A DNA stretch of 14,206 bases, from positions 1 to 14,206 of the forward strand of contig CAMLRA010000102.1 of the NCBI GenBank assembly GCA_946482325.1, in the 5' to 3' direction. Source of the DNA: an uncultured Chromatiaceae bacterium. GTDB lineage: Bacteria > Pseudomonadota > Gammaproteobacteria > Enterobacterales > Alteromonadaceae. A program made the translations under genes and the position numbers. Within the stretch, counting starts at the first letter, position 1; each line of letters opens with the position of its first letter. Positions 1 to 6,559 of this stretch are shown here, in pieces. The notes beneath the pieces are model-generated. The model searched no databases, was not told where the DNA came from, and saw only the letters and a list, made by a program, of their open reading frames with translations.

Positions 1-1
1 G

Positions 2-76
2 TATCGTTGGTTTACAACTGAAGCGTTGTTAGCCGACGCGCGGGTGCATCCGCATACCAAAGCTTATCTCGGCTGA
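2..76 (+). CDS. C-terminal fragment of an unidentified protein (5' end outside the window)
   Basis: Only the last 24 codons are present, ending in TGA at 74-76. This is the only + strand frame open across the start of the window; the other two hit stops at 19-21 and 28-30. The fragment ends in HPHTKAYLG and carries no motif I can assign. The stop lies 17 bases before the acyltransferase start, so the gene is probably part of the same operon and may belong to polysaccharide synthesis. That role is inferred from position only. Confidence 0.5.
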   Translation, partial: YRWFTTEALLADARVHPHTKAYLG

Positions 77-93
77 CTGCTGGATATGCTCTG

Positions 94-1149
94 ATGGCAA
101 ATGTAGCGCCACAATCCGTACTCAACCCGAGTGTCAGTCTGGCCATCCATCGGCTGCGGGTACCGCTGATCCTGGCAGTGCTGATGCTACACACTTTACC
201 TTTACTGCGTTTTTCGCATTCTTCGTTTTGGCTGATACTGGAGCAAACCCTGCGGGTGGCGCGGCCGTTATTTTTCTTTTGTGCGGCTTATTTGCTGTTC
301 CGGCACTGGCAAACCGGCTGGCGGGCTTATCGGAAATTGGCGCAACACCGGTTATTGCGGCTTGGTGTGCCGCTGCTGGTGTGGGGGCTGTTGTTGTTTT
401 TCGCCTACAACCTGCTGTTGCGATTTGGTCCGGCGCATTGGGTAAATAATCCTGCAGGTGCCAAAATGGGCTCTGTGGCCGAATTTGTCGCGTTGATGAT
501 TGGCATTGATCGCAATCCGCTGGCTTATCAGTTCTGGTTTATCCGCGATTTATTGTGCTTGACCCTGCTGGCCCCACTGTTTTATCTGCTATGGCGGCTG
601 CTGCGGCTGACACTGGCGTTGGTGTTCGTTGCTTTGTTTTTGTTTCAGCAGTGGCCTTGGTTTCAACCGGCGCTGGTGTCTGTGGTATTTTTCGGTCTGG
701 GGGCTGTGGCTGCGCTGGAAGGGGTAAGCCTGAAACTACCGGAACTCAGTTATCGTTGGGGCCTCTTGCTTTGGTTTGGTTTGATTGGATGTTCGGTGAT
801 AGCCGCAGCTTTTGCGGTGCCTGTTGACCTGTCATGGGCACGGCCTTTGTCGATCTTAGTGGGGACGCTGTGGGTCTGGAACCTCGCACTGCGCCTTGCC
901 GGGCCTGCAGAACAGGCCCCCGGAACCTTGGCAGGCGTGCGCAGTGACATGGTATTTTTTGTCTTTGCTGCACATGAGCCTTTGTTAACGCTGGCAGGTA
1001 AGTGCTGGCATCAGGTGGTGCAACAACCTGTGTGGGATATCTTGCTGATGAGCCTGCCGTTTATCTTGTTTTATTTGTTAAGTCAGGTCTACCGGCTGCT
1101 GATACAGCCGGTGGCACTGCTTAACCTGCTGTTGGTTGGGCGGCGTTGA
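94..1149 (+). CDS. Membrane acyltransferase 3 family protein
   Basis: A 351-residue, strongly hydrophobic protein with roughly ten membrane segments, the usual size and shape of the acyltransferase 3 (OafA/WecH-like) family. These inner-membrane enzymes move acetyl or other acyl groups onto sugars of surface polysaccharides. The first segment carries the family's Arg-x10-His signature (R22 to H33), with H33 the likely catalytic histidine. FFFCAAYLLF matches the usual FF-x-SGYL motif, with the Ser-Gly pair replaced by Ala-Ala. QFWFIRDLL and the late AAHEPLL also fit family blocks. The ATG at 94 has a weak GGA upstream. Its TGA overlaps the next gene's ATG, so the two are probably translationally coupled. 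It likely decorates the EPS repeat unit; the acyl group and sugar cannot be told. Confidence 0.85.
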   Translation: MANVAPQSVLNPSVSLAIHRLRVPLILAVLMLHTLPLLRFSHSSFWLILEQTLRVARPLFFFCAAYLLFRHWQTGWRAYRKLAQHRLLRLGVPLLVWGLLLFFAYNLLLRFGPAHWVNNPAGAKMGSVAEFVALMIGIDRNPLAYQFWFIRDLLCLTLLAPLFYLLWRLLRLTLALVFVALFLFQQWPWFQPALVSVVFFGLGAVAALEGVSLKLPELSYRWGLLLWFGLIGCSVIAAAFAVPVDLSWARPLSILVGTLWVWNLALRLAGPAEQAPGTLAGVRSDMVFFVFAAHEPLLTLAGKCWHQVVQQPVWDILLMSLPFILFYLLSQVYRLLIQPVALLNLLLVGRR

Positions 1150-2399
1150 TGGCGCTGTGGCATGACCGTCGCTTGTGGGCATTGTTTGCCAATGCAGCTT
1201 ATGCCTTGTCATCTTTTGTGTTGGGTTATCTGCTATTACTGCAGGGGAACCAAGCGCAGTATGGCGCCTTTGCGTTTTACTTGTTAATTCAGGCATTAGC
1301 CTACAGCGTGGTCAATGCCTTGTTTGGCGCGCCTCTGTTGATCGCTGCACGCGATGGCACTGTTGCCGCAGCGGCGCTTCACCCGATGTTACGACTGGCG
1401 CTGCGACTGGCGCTGCTTTGTGCTGCAGTGCAGGCGTTATTGCTGTGGCTGCAGGATACAGCCGGCGATACCATCGTGCTGCTGGCACTCAGCGCTGCTG
1501 TGCTGTTGTTGCGCTGGTTTTGTCGCTGCGTGCAGCAAAATGACGCGCCTGAGCAGGTGATACTGGCAGACATCTGTTTTAGCCTGGTGGCATTGGTCGG
1601 CGCGGCGCTATTGTGGCCGCTGGGGTTAGTGTCATTGAAGAGCCTGAGCTATTTGTTGTTATTGGCTGCGGTGGTTAGTTTGTTGCCGGCTGGGCGTCTG
1701 TTTGGGTCTGTGATGCAGGCAAAACCTGATTGGCGTTTGTGGTCTGCCGGTTTCATCCAGCAAGGTAAACCGGCGCTCACCGGTGTTGTTACCGCCGAAG
1801 TCACTGCCAATTTCCACCAATATATGTTGATGCTGCTGCAAGGCGCGACGGCACTGGCACCAGTCGCTGCGGCTGGTTTGTTTTTGCGGCCCATGACTTT
1901 AGTGCAAAGCAGTCTGGCGCAAATCGAGCGGCCGCGGCTGGCGCGGGCTGTTGCGGCGGGAGATTGGCATGGTTTACAGCGCATTTGGCGCTCGTTTCTC
2001 TGGCTCAGTGCCTTTGCCTTTTTGCTGAATCTGCTGGTGATATTGCTATTGTTATCGCTGGTACCTGACTGGGTATGGCCGGATTTACTGACCTTGCCGC
2101 ATTTTATCGCTTGTGGCGGTTTTGTCGCTCTGGCGGCGTTGTTACGCACTCTGCGGGGCCCGGCCAGTACCTTGCTACAAGCCTGTGATCAATTTCATTT
2201 TTTAGCCAGCGTGACCTGGCGTGCCAGTTTGTTAACTGTGCCGTTGGTACTCCTTGGCCTCTATATTGGTGGCTGCTTTGGGGCCGGGATCTTCGGTGCT
2301 TTATTCGCTATGTTGCTGGGAGAATGCGCTGTCGCTATTCCTATTTTGCGGCAGTGCCGGCGCACCTTGTTGGCGCAGGACGCAGTATCCGGCCGCTAA
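1149..2399 (+). CDS. Wzx-like polysaccharide flippase (MOP/PST superfamily)
   Basis: A 416-residue protein made almost entirely of hydrophobic helices, about twelve, separated by short basic loops such as RCVQQND and RQCRRTLL. This is the pattern of lipid-linked oligosaccharide flippases, which move undecaprenyl-diphosphate-linked repeat units across the inner membrane. The central block LFLRPMTLVQSSLAQIERPR resembles the loop regions of polysaccharide biosynthesis (PST) proteins. The ATG at 1149 overlaps the preceding TGA (TGATG), which supports this start over the TTG one codon upstream. It sits between two predicted acyltransferases, as expected for a gene handling finished repeat units. 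Wzx proteins diverge strongly in sequence, so the call rests on topology and context. A polymerase is less likely because no long periplasmic loop is seen. Confidence 0.72.
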   Translation: MALWHDRRLWALFANAAYALSSFVLGYLLLLQGNQAQYGAFAFYLLIQALAYSVVNALFGAPLLIAARDGTVAAAALHPMLRLALRLALLCAAVQALLLWLQDTAGDTIVLLALSAAVLLLRWFCRCVQQNDAPEQVILADICFSLVALVGAALLWPLGLVSLKSLSYLLLLAAVVSLLPAGRLFGSVMQAKPDWRLWSAGFIQQGKPALTGVVTAEVTANFHQYMLMLLQGATALAPVAAAGLFLRPMTLVQSSLAQIERPRLARAVAAGDWHGLQRIWRSFLWLSAFAFLLNLLVILLLLSLVPDWVWPDLLTLPHFIACGGFVALAALLRTLRGPASTLLQACDQFHFLASVTWRASLLTVPLVLLGLYIGGCFGAGIFGALFAMLLGECAVAIPILRQCRRTLLAQDAVSGR

Positions 2400-2472
2400 G
2401 GGCCGGACTTGCACTGAAGTTTTGTGATAATGTTGTTGGAATTCAAAGTGTTTGCCTAAAAACAATCCAATG

Positions 2473-2479
2473 AAAGGGG
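2473..2479 (+). promoter_or_regulatory. Ribosome binding site setting the start of the hexapeptide acyltransferase
   Basis: AAAGGGG lies 5 bases before GTG 2485. The in-frame ATG at 2470 and TTG at 2452 have no comparable purine stretch upstream, so GTG 2485 is the preferred start. Confidence 0.5.
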
Positions 2480-2484
2480 CAAGT

Positions 2485-3084
2485 GTGAAAGGTGTTCTGG
2501 TCTATCGCTGTTTTTTGCTGCAGCAACTGATCTCGCGTGTGATCAGCAGCTTGCTGATGCGCGGCTATGGCTGGCTGTGGGGGCTGGAGTTCCGGGGACC
2601 TGCTTGTTTTTACGGCTTGGCGCGGTTTGTGCGGCATCCACAGGGCCGCATGTTGCTGGGGCGTGATTTGGTGTTTCGTTCTGCGCCTGCGTCTAACACC
2701 ATCGGGCTGAACCGCCGGTGTTTTTTCAGTGCAACGGCGGGCGCGACGTTGCAAATTGGCGATGGCTGTGGCTTTAGTGGCACTGTGATTGCGGCACAGC
2801 AACAGATCACGCTCGGCAATGGCGTGATGTGTGGTGCCAATGTGACCATCACCGATACCGACCGGCATCCGCTTGATGCATCAGCGCGTCAGCGTGGCGA
2901 GCCGGGGGCTTGTGCCCCTGTGGTGATAGGTGATCAGGTGTGGCTTGGCATGAATGTCGTGGTGCTCAAAGGCGTTACTATCGGCGCTGGCGCTGTGATT
3001 GCAGCCAATTCGGTGGTGGTTCATGACATCCCGCCTGGTTGTCTGGCGGCGGGGCAGCCGGCAAAAGTGCTGAGGCTGTTATGA
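2485..3084 (+). CDS. Left-handed beta-helix (hexapeptide-repeat) acyltransferase, WcaF/CysE-like
   Basis: About 199 residues. The C-terminal two thirds consists of hexapeptide repeats: IGDGCGFSG, LGNGVMCGANVTI, IGDQVWLGMNVVVLKG and IGAGAVIAANSVV, ending in the common GQPAKVLR tail. Such trimeric cytoplasmic enzymes transfer acetyl from acetyl-CoA to sugar hydroxyl or amino groups. DTDRHPLD holds the histidine at the usual catalytic position of this group. The N-terminal 80 or so residues are more basic and hydrophobic and could touch the membrane. I chose GTG 2485 because of AAAGGGG upstream; ATG 2470 would add five residues. The stop overlaps the next start (ATGA). With the acyltransferase 3 upstream, the polymer may be acylated by two enzymes, one on each side of the membrane; this is an inference. 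Confidence 0.85.
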   Translation: MKGVLVYRCFLLQQLISRVISSLLMRGYGWLWGLEFRGPACFYGLARFVRHPQGRMLLGRDLVFRSAPASNTIGLNRRCFFSATAGATLQIGDGCGFSGTVIAAQQQITLGNGVMCGANVTITDTDRHPLDASARQRGEPGACAPVVIGDQVWLGMNVVVLKGVTIGAGAVIAANSVVVHDIPPGCLAAGQPAKVLRLL

Positions 3085-3956
3085 CGCGTCGTATAGCTGT
3101 TTTATTAACTTGTCATAATCGCAAGGCAAAGACGTTATCTTGCCTTGCTTCGTTGTTTGCACAGCAATTTAATGACCTGAGCCTGGACGTCTGGCTGGTC
3201 GATGACGGTTGTACGGATGGCACCGCGGAGGCAGTCCGTGCTCAGTTTCCTGCTGTGCGGCTGCTCACCGGCTCGGGTCATTTATTTTGGAATGGCGGGA
3301 TGCGGTTTTGTTGGCAACAGGCGCAGCCAGCCAATCCTGATTTTTATTTGTGGCTCAATGACGATGTCACTTTATTGCCGGACGCGGTTAACCGGTTAGT
3401 GGCTTGTGCTGATGCGCAACATCATGCCGGCGCCCCGGTGGGGGCCGTGGTCGGCACCATGCAAGATCCGCAGTCGCAGCGCCTCAGCTATGGTGGCCGC
3501 CGTGCGCTTTATCCGTGGTTACCGCTGGCGATTGGCTCTGTGGTGGCCCCGCAGCAACAGGCGTTAAGCTGTGATTACGTCAACGGTAACTTATGCCTGG
3601 TGCCAGCAGCTGCAGTGGAAAAAATCGGTATCTTGTCAGCGCGTTTCACCCACAGTATGGGCGACTTTGATTACAGCATCCGGCTGCGCCGCGCTGGTTT
3701 GCAGCTATGGATTGCGCCTGGATTGTTTGGTGCCTGCGCGTTAAATCCGGTCAAAGGCTCAATCAAAGATCCATCCATACCGCTGTCTGTTCGGGTCGGT
3801 TGGATGCAGAAACCGACCAAGTGCCCGCCACTGGCGGAATGGTTGTATTTTATTCGCGAACACGGCGGTCCTTTGTGGCCTTTATTGTATTTCAAAGCAG
3901 TGATGGGGCGGCGTTTTCCACGCTTATGGCTGCTCCTCAATCAGCATAAGGCCTGA
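3081..3956 (+). CDS. Family 2 glycosyltransferase, rhamnosyltransferase-like
   Basis: 291 residues with a GT-A fold layout. The nucleotide-binding strand LLTCHNR is at 8-14. DDG at 41-43 and NDD at 93-95 are the two acidic motifs that bind the sugar nucleotide and metal. GHLFWNGGM at 67-75 is typical of the rhamnosyltransferase-like branch of GT2. The later GDFDYSIRLRRAG supplies the acidic residue expected for the catalytic base. No membrane segment is obvious, so it should act on the cytoplasmic face and add a sugar to the lipid-linked repeat unit. ATG 3081 overlaps the previous stop (ATGA), which makes it much more likely than an upstream in-frame start. The family is clear; the donor sugar is not known. 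Confidence 0.9.
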   Translation: MTRRIAVLLTCHNRKAKTLSCLASLFAQQFNDLSLDVWLVDDGCTDGTAEAVRAQFPAVRLLTGSGHLFWNGGMRFCWQQAQPANPDFYLWLNDDVTLLPDAVNRLVACADAQHHAGAPVGAVVGTMQDPQSQRLSYGGRRALYPWLPLAIGSVVAPQQQALSCDYVNGNLCLVPAAAVEKIGILSARFTHSMGDFDYSIRLRRAGLQLWIAPGLFGACALNPVKGSIKDPSIPLSVRVGWMQKPTKCPPLAEWLYFIREHGGPLWPLLYFKAVMGRRFPRLWLLLNQHKA

Positions 3957-3985
3957 GCCATGCCGGGAGTCAAAGGAAGCCTGTC

Positions 3986-4411
3986 ATGCGATATCTGAGC
4001 CTGCGCAAGTTTTTACATCGCTGCCGGATTGTGCTGGATCTGTTGGTCAGTGTGTGTTTGTTGATTTTGCTGAGTATCTGGGCAACCCGTTATTTGCTGG
4101 TTGGAGACCCGGTTATTGCTCAGATCGAACAATTATTTGGTACTGATAAGGCGATGCATCTGCTGCTGGGGTTTTTCTTGCCGTTATGTGTGGGCTGGTT
4201 GCTTCGGCTCTATCGCCGCCGCAGGCTGACGCAAGCCTGCTGTTTCTTGCTGGTGGGGTTGGCGTATGCGGCCGACGAATGGTTTCAGTCGACACTGAGT
4301 TATCGGTCCGCCTCTGTGGATGATTTCCTGATGTCCATTACCGGCTTATTGCTGGCGGCGGCGGTGTGGTATTCATTATTAAGCCTGACAGCGCCTGCTT
4401 ATCGGGATTGA
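3986..4411 (+). CDS. VanZ-like small membrane protein
   Basis: 141 residues with about four membrane segments. The conserved VanZ-family elements are present: DKAMHLLLGFF in the second segment, and DEWFQS followed by RSASVDDFLMSITG before the last. The biochemical role of VanZ-like proteins is poorly defined; the founding member gives low-level teicoplanin resistance, while many homologues lie in polysaccharide and exosortase loci. The start has a good ribosome site, AAAGGAAG at 3971-3978, 7 bases before ATG 3986. It follows the glycosyltransferase after 29 bases and is the last gene before a terminator. Its position in an EPS locus suggests an envelope polymer role rather than drug resistance. 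Confidence 0.8.
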   Translation: MRYLSLRKFLHRCRIVLDLLVSVCLLILLSIWATRYLLVGDPVIAQIEQLFGTDKAMHLLLGFFLPLCVGWLLRLYRRRRLTQACCFLLVGLAYAADEWFQSTLSYRSASVDDFLMSITGLLLAAAVWYSLLSLTAPAYRD

Positions 4412-4461
4412 GTCGAATGCGTCGACCTCAACCGGCTGAAACCGGCGATAAAAACTCAAAC

Positions 4462-4491
4462 AAAAAAGGAGTCACCAGGACTCCTTTTTTT
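4462..4491. terminator. Rho-independent terminator, likely bidirectional
   Basis: GGAGTC (4468-4473), a five-base loop and GACTCC (4479-4484) form a perfect 6 bp stem. Six A's precede it and seven T's follow it, and the A and T tracts can also pair. Read from either strand, the hairpin is followed by a U-tract. It lies between the ends of two convergent genes, the VanZ-like gene (+, ends 4411) and the PEP-CTERM gene (-, ends 4508), so it probably serves both. Confidence 0.85.
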
Positions 4492-4507
4492 AAGCATGTT
4501 CAGCTGA

Positions 4508-5269
4508 TTAAGCTTTGCGGCGACGCAGCATCAGACCAAAAGCTGCCAGACCAAACAAACCGATTGTCGCCGGTGCAGAGACTGGTGCAGACACGAATTC
4601 CAGACTGACGTTGTCCAGTAAACCACCTTTACCATTGCCGTTTGCTGCAGCATTTTTGTTATACAGTTTGTCGCCTAAACCACCAAAACCCAGCACCATT
4701 TGGTTAGCAGTCGCAACCAGCGTCACTTTGTATTGCGTCCAGGCTTTGTCGTTACCGGCTTGTGCATCGTAATCGACTTTGCTGATGTAGCTGGCCTGGT
4801 TCAGTAAACCTGCGTTAGGTTTCCAATATACACCTAAGCCGTTGTCGTCAGCTGCGGTGGTGCGTGAACGGTACCAGAATGACAGCTCATACGTTGCGCC
4901 AACCTGCAGGCCGGTTAACTGCTGGAAAATACCAGAGTTACTGTTACCAGGCGTGCTGTAGTTGAAGTGAGTATCCATCTCCAAATAACGGCTGCCATCC
5001 TGCGCATTGAAGCCTAAGGTGTTGTTAAACTGCGTTTCGACGCCTGGGCCGTAAAACACGGTCCAGCCTGGTAAAGACGCTGAGACAGCCCAGCTGTAGC
5101 CTTTACCCAGCGTGCCGTAATCATCGAATGAATTAATTGGTTTGTTTTGTGCGTTGCCGTTATAGACAATTGCGGAATCCGGATTGCTTTCAAAGCTGCC
5201 GTTAGTGACTAAAGTTGCGCTTGCCTGACCTGCGGCCAGTGCCGCGACTACGATTAATGCTTTATACAT
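4508..5269 (-). CDS. Secreted PEP-CTERM-type anchor protein, carbohydrate-binding-like fold
   Basis: 253 residues. A signal peptide covers residues 1-18 (cleavage after QASA), followed by TLVTNGSFE, a common opening of secreted PEP-CTERM proteins with jelly-roll/galactose-binding-like domains. Residues 20-225 look beta-rich, with GIFQQLTGLQVGATYELSFW typical of such folds. The last 24 residues have the three-part PEP-CTERM layout: a short motif (SAPAT), a hydrophobic helix (IGLFGLAAFGLML) and a basic tail (RRRKA). This tail is normally cut by an exosortase. The usual Pro-Glu-Pro is replaced by Ser-Ala-Pro, which is atypical. ATG 5269 is chosen because it places the signal peptide at the N-terminus and the predicted sigma-54 start site (about 5317) leaves too little leader for ATG 5314. 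GTG 5281, with AGGAG 8 bases upstream, is a real alternative. The function is unknown; it may be an EPS matrix protein. Confidence 0.8.
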   Translation of the reverse strand: MYKALIVVAALAAGQASATLVTNGSFESNPDSAIVYNGNAQNKPINSFDDYGTLGKGYSWAVSASLPGWTVFYGPGVETQFNNTLGFNAQDGSRYLEMDTHFNYSTPGNSNSGIFQQLTGLQVGATYELSFWYRSRTTAADDNGLGVYWKPNAGLLNQASYISKVDYDAQAGNDKAWTQYKVTLVATANQMVLGFGGLGDKLYNKNAAANGNGKGGLLDNVSLEFVSAPVSAPATIGLFGLAAFGLMLRRRKA

Positions 5270-5320
5270 TTGATTGCTCACTCCGGACACTCCTGTGACA
5301 AATATAAATCTCACTTATTG

Positions 5321-5332
5321 TTGCCTAGGCAA
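5321..5332. repeat. 12 bp perfect palindrome overlapping the -12 element
   Basis: TTGCCTAGGCAA reads the same on both strands and contains the TTGC of the predicted sigma-54 -12 element. It could be an operator covering the promoter, or chance symmetry of the promoter sequence. Confidence 0.35.
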
Positions 5333-5343
5333 TTTACATGCCA
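5328..5343 (-). promoter_or_regulatory. Putative sigma-54 (-24/-12) promoter of the PEP-CTERM gene
   Basis: On the minus strand TGGCATGTAAATTGCC matches the sigma-54 consensus TGGCACG-N4-TTGCW at 10 of 12 defined positions, with the required GG and GC exactly 10 bases apart. The predicted transcript starts near 5317, giving a leader of about 48 bases before ATG 5269 that contains GGAG at 5281-5284. PEP-CTERM genes in other bacteria are known to depend on RpoN and the PrsK/PrsR two-component system, which fits this site. No promoter activity can be shown from sequence alone. Confidence 0.62.
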
Positions 5344-5417
5344 TGGCGTTTAAGTTATTGATTTAATGTATTTTAATTCCTGGTGAAATCAGGTACATGT
5401 AAACAAAACTGACAAAC

Positions 5418-5433
5418 AAGTGATGTTTCACTT
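5418..5433. promoter_or_regulatory. Inverted repeat, candidate enhancer (activator) site
   Basis: AAGTGA-TGTT-TCACTT is a perfect 6 bp inverted repeat with a 4 base centre. Its centre lies about 109 bases upstream of the predicted sigma-54 start site near 5317, within the usual range for an enhancer-binding protein. A weaker repeat, CCTGGTGAAATCAGG at 5379-5393, shares GTGAAA and TCA elements. The hairpin has no T-run on either side, so a terminator is unlikely. The regulator is not identified. Confidence 0.4.
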
Positions 5434-5514
5434 CAGACGGCCAGAAACACGTACAGACTACGACATTATAGCGGTCTGGCGCGCGGAAAAATATGTTTAT
5501 ATTTGTGAAATTTT

Positions 5515-6429
5515 TTAATCTGTTGCGTTCAGTAGTGTTGCTAACGGACCCCAACGCCACAATTTTGCCTTGTGGTGAGAAGACCTTTCCTGTGACAACC
5601 AGATATTCTGCGCTTCATCCAGACAAACCGCTTCAAGCTGTCCTCCGGTCGGAACCTCTACTGAGGCAATGAACTGATAATTTGCGTCCAAAACAGCAAT
5701 AAATGGCGCAAAGTTGCCACTCAACATCAAAGGTAACGGATTCAGGCGGAAATTTTCATAACCAGCGACAACAAAAACATGGTGCTGCGCTGAATAGGCC
5801 ACGTCAGTTATCAAGCCTGGCAGTGGACCGGTTTCACCGACTGGCTGCAGGACGGTTGTTGTGCCACTGGTATCAACTGCATAAACGCGGCTTTGCATCC
5901 CAGCCCAGTTTTTTGAAAAAACCAACAATCTATCGCCGGTACTGACCAACGCCTCGGCATCCAGTTCATGTTGATAATACGATGGCTTTGCCATCGGCGG
6001 TTGCGGGTAACGCAGCTCAAGCTTTTCCATCTGCAGGTCTTTCAACTGACCTTGCGGGATCGGTGCGTGATAGAGCGCCAGTGTTGCTCGTTGACCACTG
6101 TTATTGCCGATATCCGCTATCCACAAACGGTCTTGATGGATAGCCAACGCTTCCCAATCCTGATTGCGGCCATTGGTTGCTATACGGTTGATGATCCGAC
6201 CCGAGGCATCAAGCTGAAACACTGTCGCCGGATTGCCGGAATCGTTGATGGTCAGAAACTGGCCGTGCCCCAGACAAGCCAACCCGGAGGTCTCGGCAAT
6301 TTCCGCACTGAGCTCGTGCTCTTGGCCTTGCACATCAGTTGCTTGCCCGATGTTGCTGTCTGGCTGTTGGCTGCAACTGGCAACAAAAACACAGTAAAGC
6401 AGGAGAGGTGACAGCTGAAATTTCTGCAT
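5515..6429 (-). CDS. Predicted outer-membrane lipoprotein, possible beta-propeller fold
   Basis: 304 residues. The N-terminus is a lipoprotein signal: hydrophobic residues 6-18 ending in VAS-C, with C19 the lipid-modified cysteine and Ser at +2, which favours outer-membrane sorting. The rest has repeated beta-strand blocks of the kind seen in NHL/SMP-30-like propellers: SGLACLGHGQFLTINDSG, DWEALAIHQDRLWIADIGNN, DAEALVSTGDRLLVFSKNW and LEAVCLDEAQNIWLSQE. The recurring Glu-Ala-(Leu/Val) before each block suggests repeated blades. I do not recognise a named gene and no enzyme activity can be assigned. ATG 6429 is chosen because it puts the lipobox at the right distance; upstream in-frame codons would bury it. 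No clear ribosome site is visible. It is transcribed toward the PEP-CTERM gene but separated from it by 245 bases holding that gene's own promoter. Confidence 0.7.
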   Translation of the reverse strand: MQKFQLSPLLLYCVFVASCSQQPDSNIGQATDVQGQEHELSAEIAETSGLACLGHGQFLTINDSGNPATVFQLDASGRIINRIATNGRNQDWEALAIHQDRLWIADIGNNSGQRATLALYHAPIPQGQLKDLQMEKLELRYPQPPMAKPSYYQHELDAEALVSTGDRLLVFSKNWAGMQSRVYAVDTSGTTTVLQPVGETGPLPGLITDVAYSAQHHVFVVAGYENFRLNPLPLMLSGNFAPFIAVLDANYQFIASVEVPTGGQLEAVCLDEAQNIWLSQERSSHHKAKLWRWGPLATLLNATD

Positions 6430-6468
6430 CTGTTGGCGGCCAACTGTGGCGGGGGAAAATTGGCTGAT

Positions 6469-6497
6469 ATCATAACATTGTCGCAGGGGAGTGAAAG
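6469..6497 (-). promoter_or_regulatory. Possible extended -10 promoter of the lipoprotein gene
   Basis: On the minus strand TGTTATGAT gives an extended -10 (TGn plus TATGAT, 5 of 6, at 6469-6474). A weak -35, CTTTCA at 6492-6497, lies 17 bases upstream. The start site would be near 6462, leaving a leader of about 33 bases. The match was made by eye and is only moderate. Confidence 0.35.
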
Positions 6498-6559
6498 CCT
6501 GTGGTGATTTGATCGTAATTTGGCGGCGGCTTAAACAAGGCCGGACTGGCAAGTTTCGA

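Noticed and set aside
2423..2431. TGTGATAAT as an extended -10 promoter before the hexapeptide acyltransferase
   Set aside because: It fits an extended -10 but has no -35 at proper spacing, and the short gap is consistent with read-through from the upstream operon.
5465..5470. Perfect TATAAT on the minus strand upstream of the PEP-CTERM gene
   Set aside because: There is no acceptable -35 at 16-18 bases and it would give a leader of about 190 bases; the sigma-54 site is better placed. It could still be a secondary promoter.
5270..5514. Possible riboswitch (c-di-GMP type) in the region before the PEP-CTERM gene
   Set aside because: No conserved GEMM-like core or other known aptamer pattern could be seen, and the predicted transcript includes only the last 48 bases.
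5968..6411. Plus-strand open frame of 147 codons across the lipoprotein gene
   Set aside because: It is opposite the lipobox and repeat blocks of the real gene, and its product shows no recognisable features.
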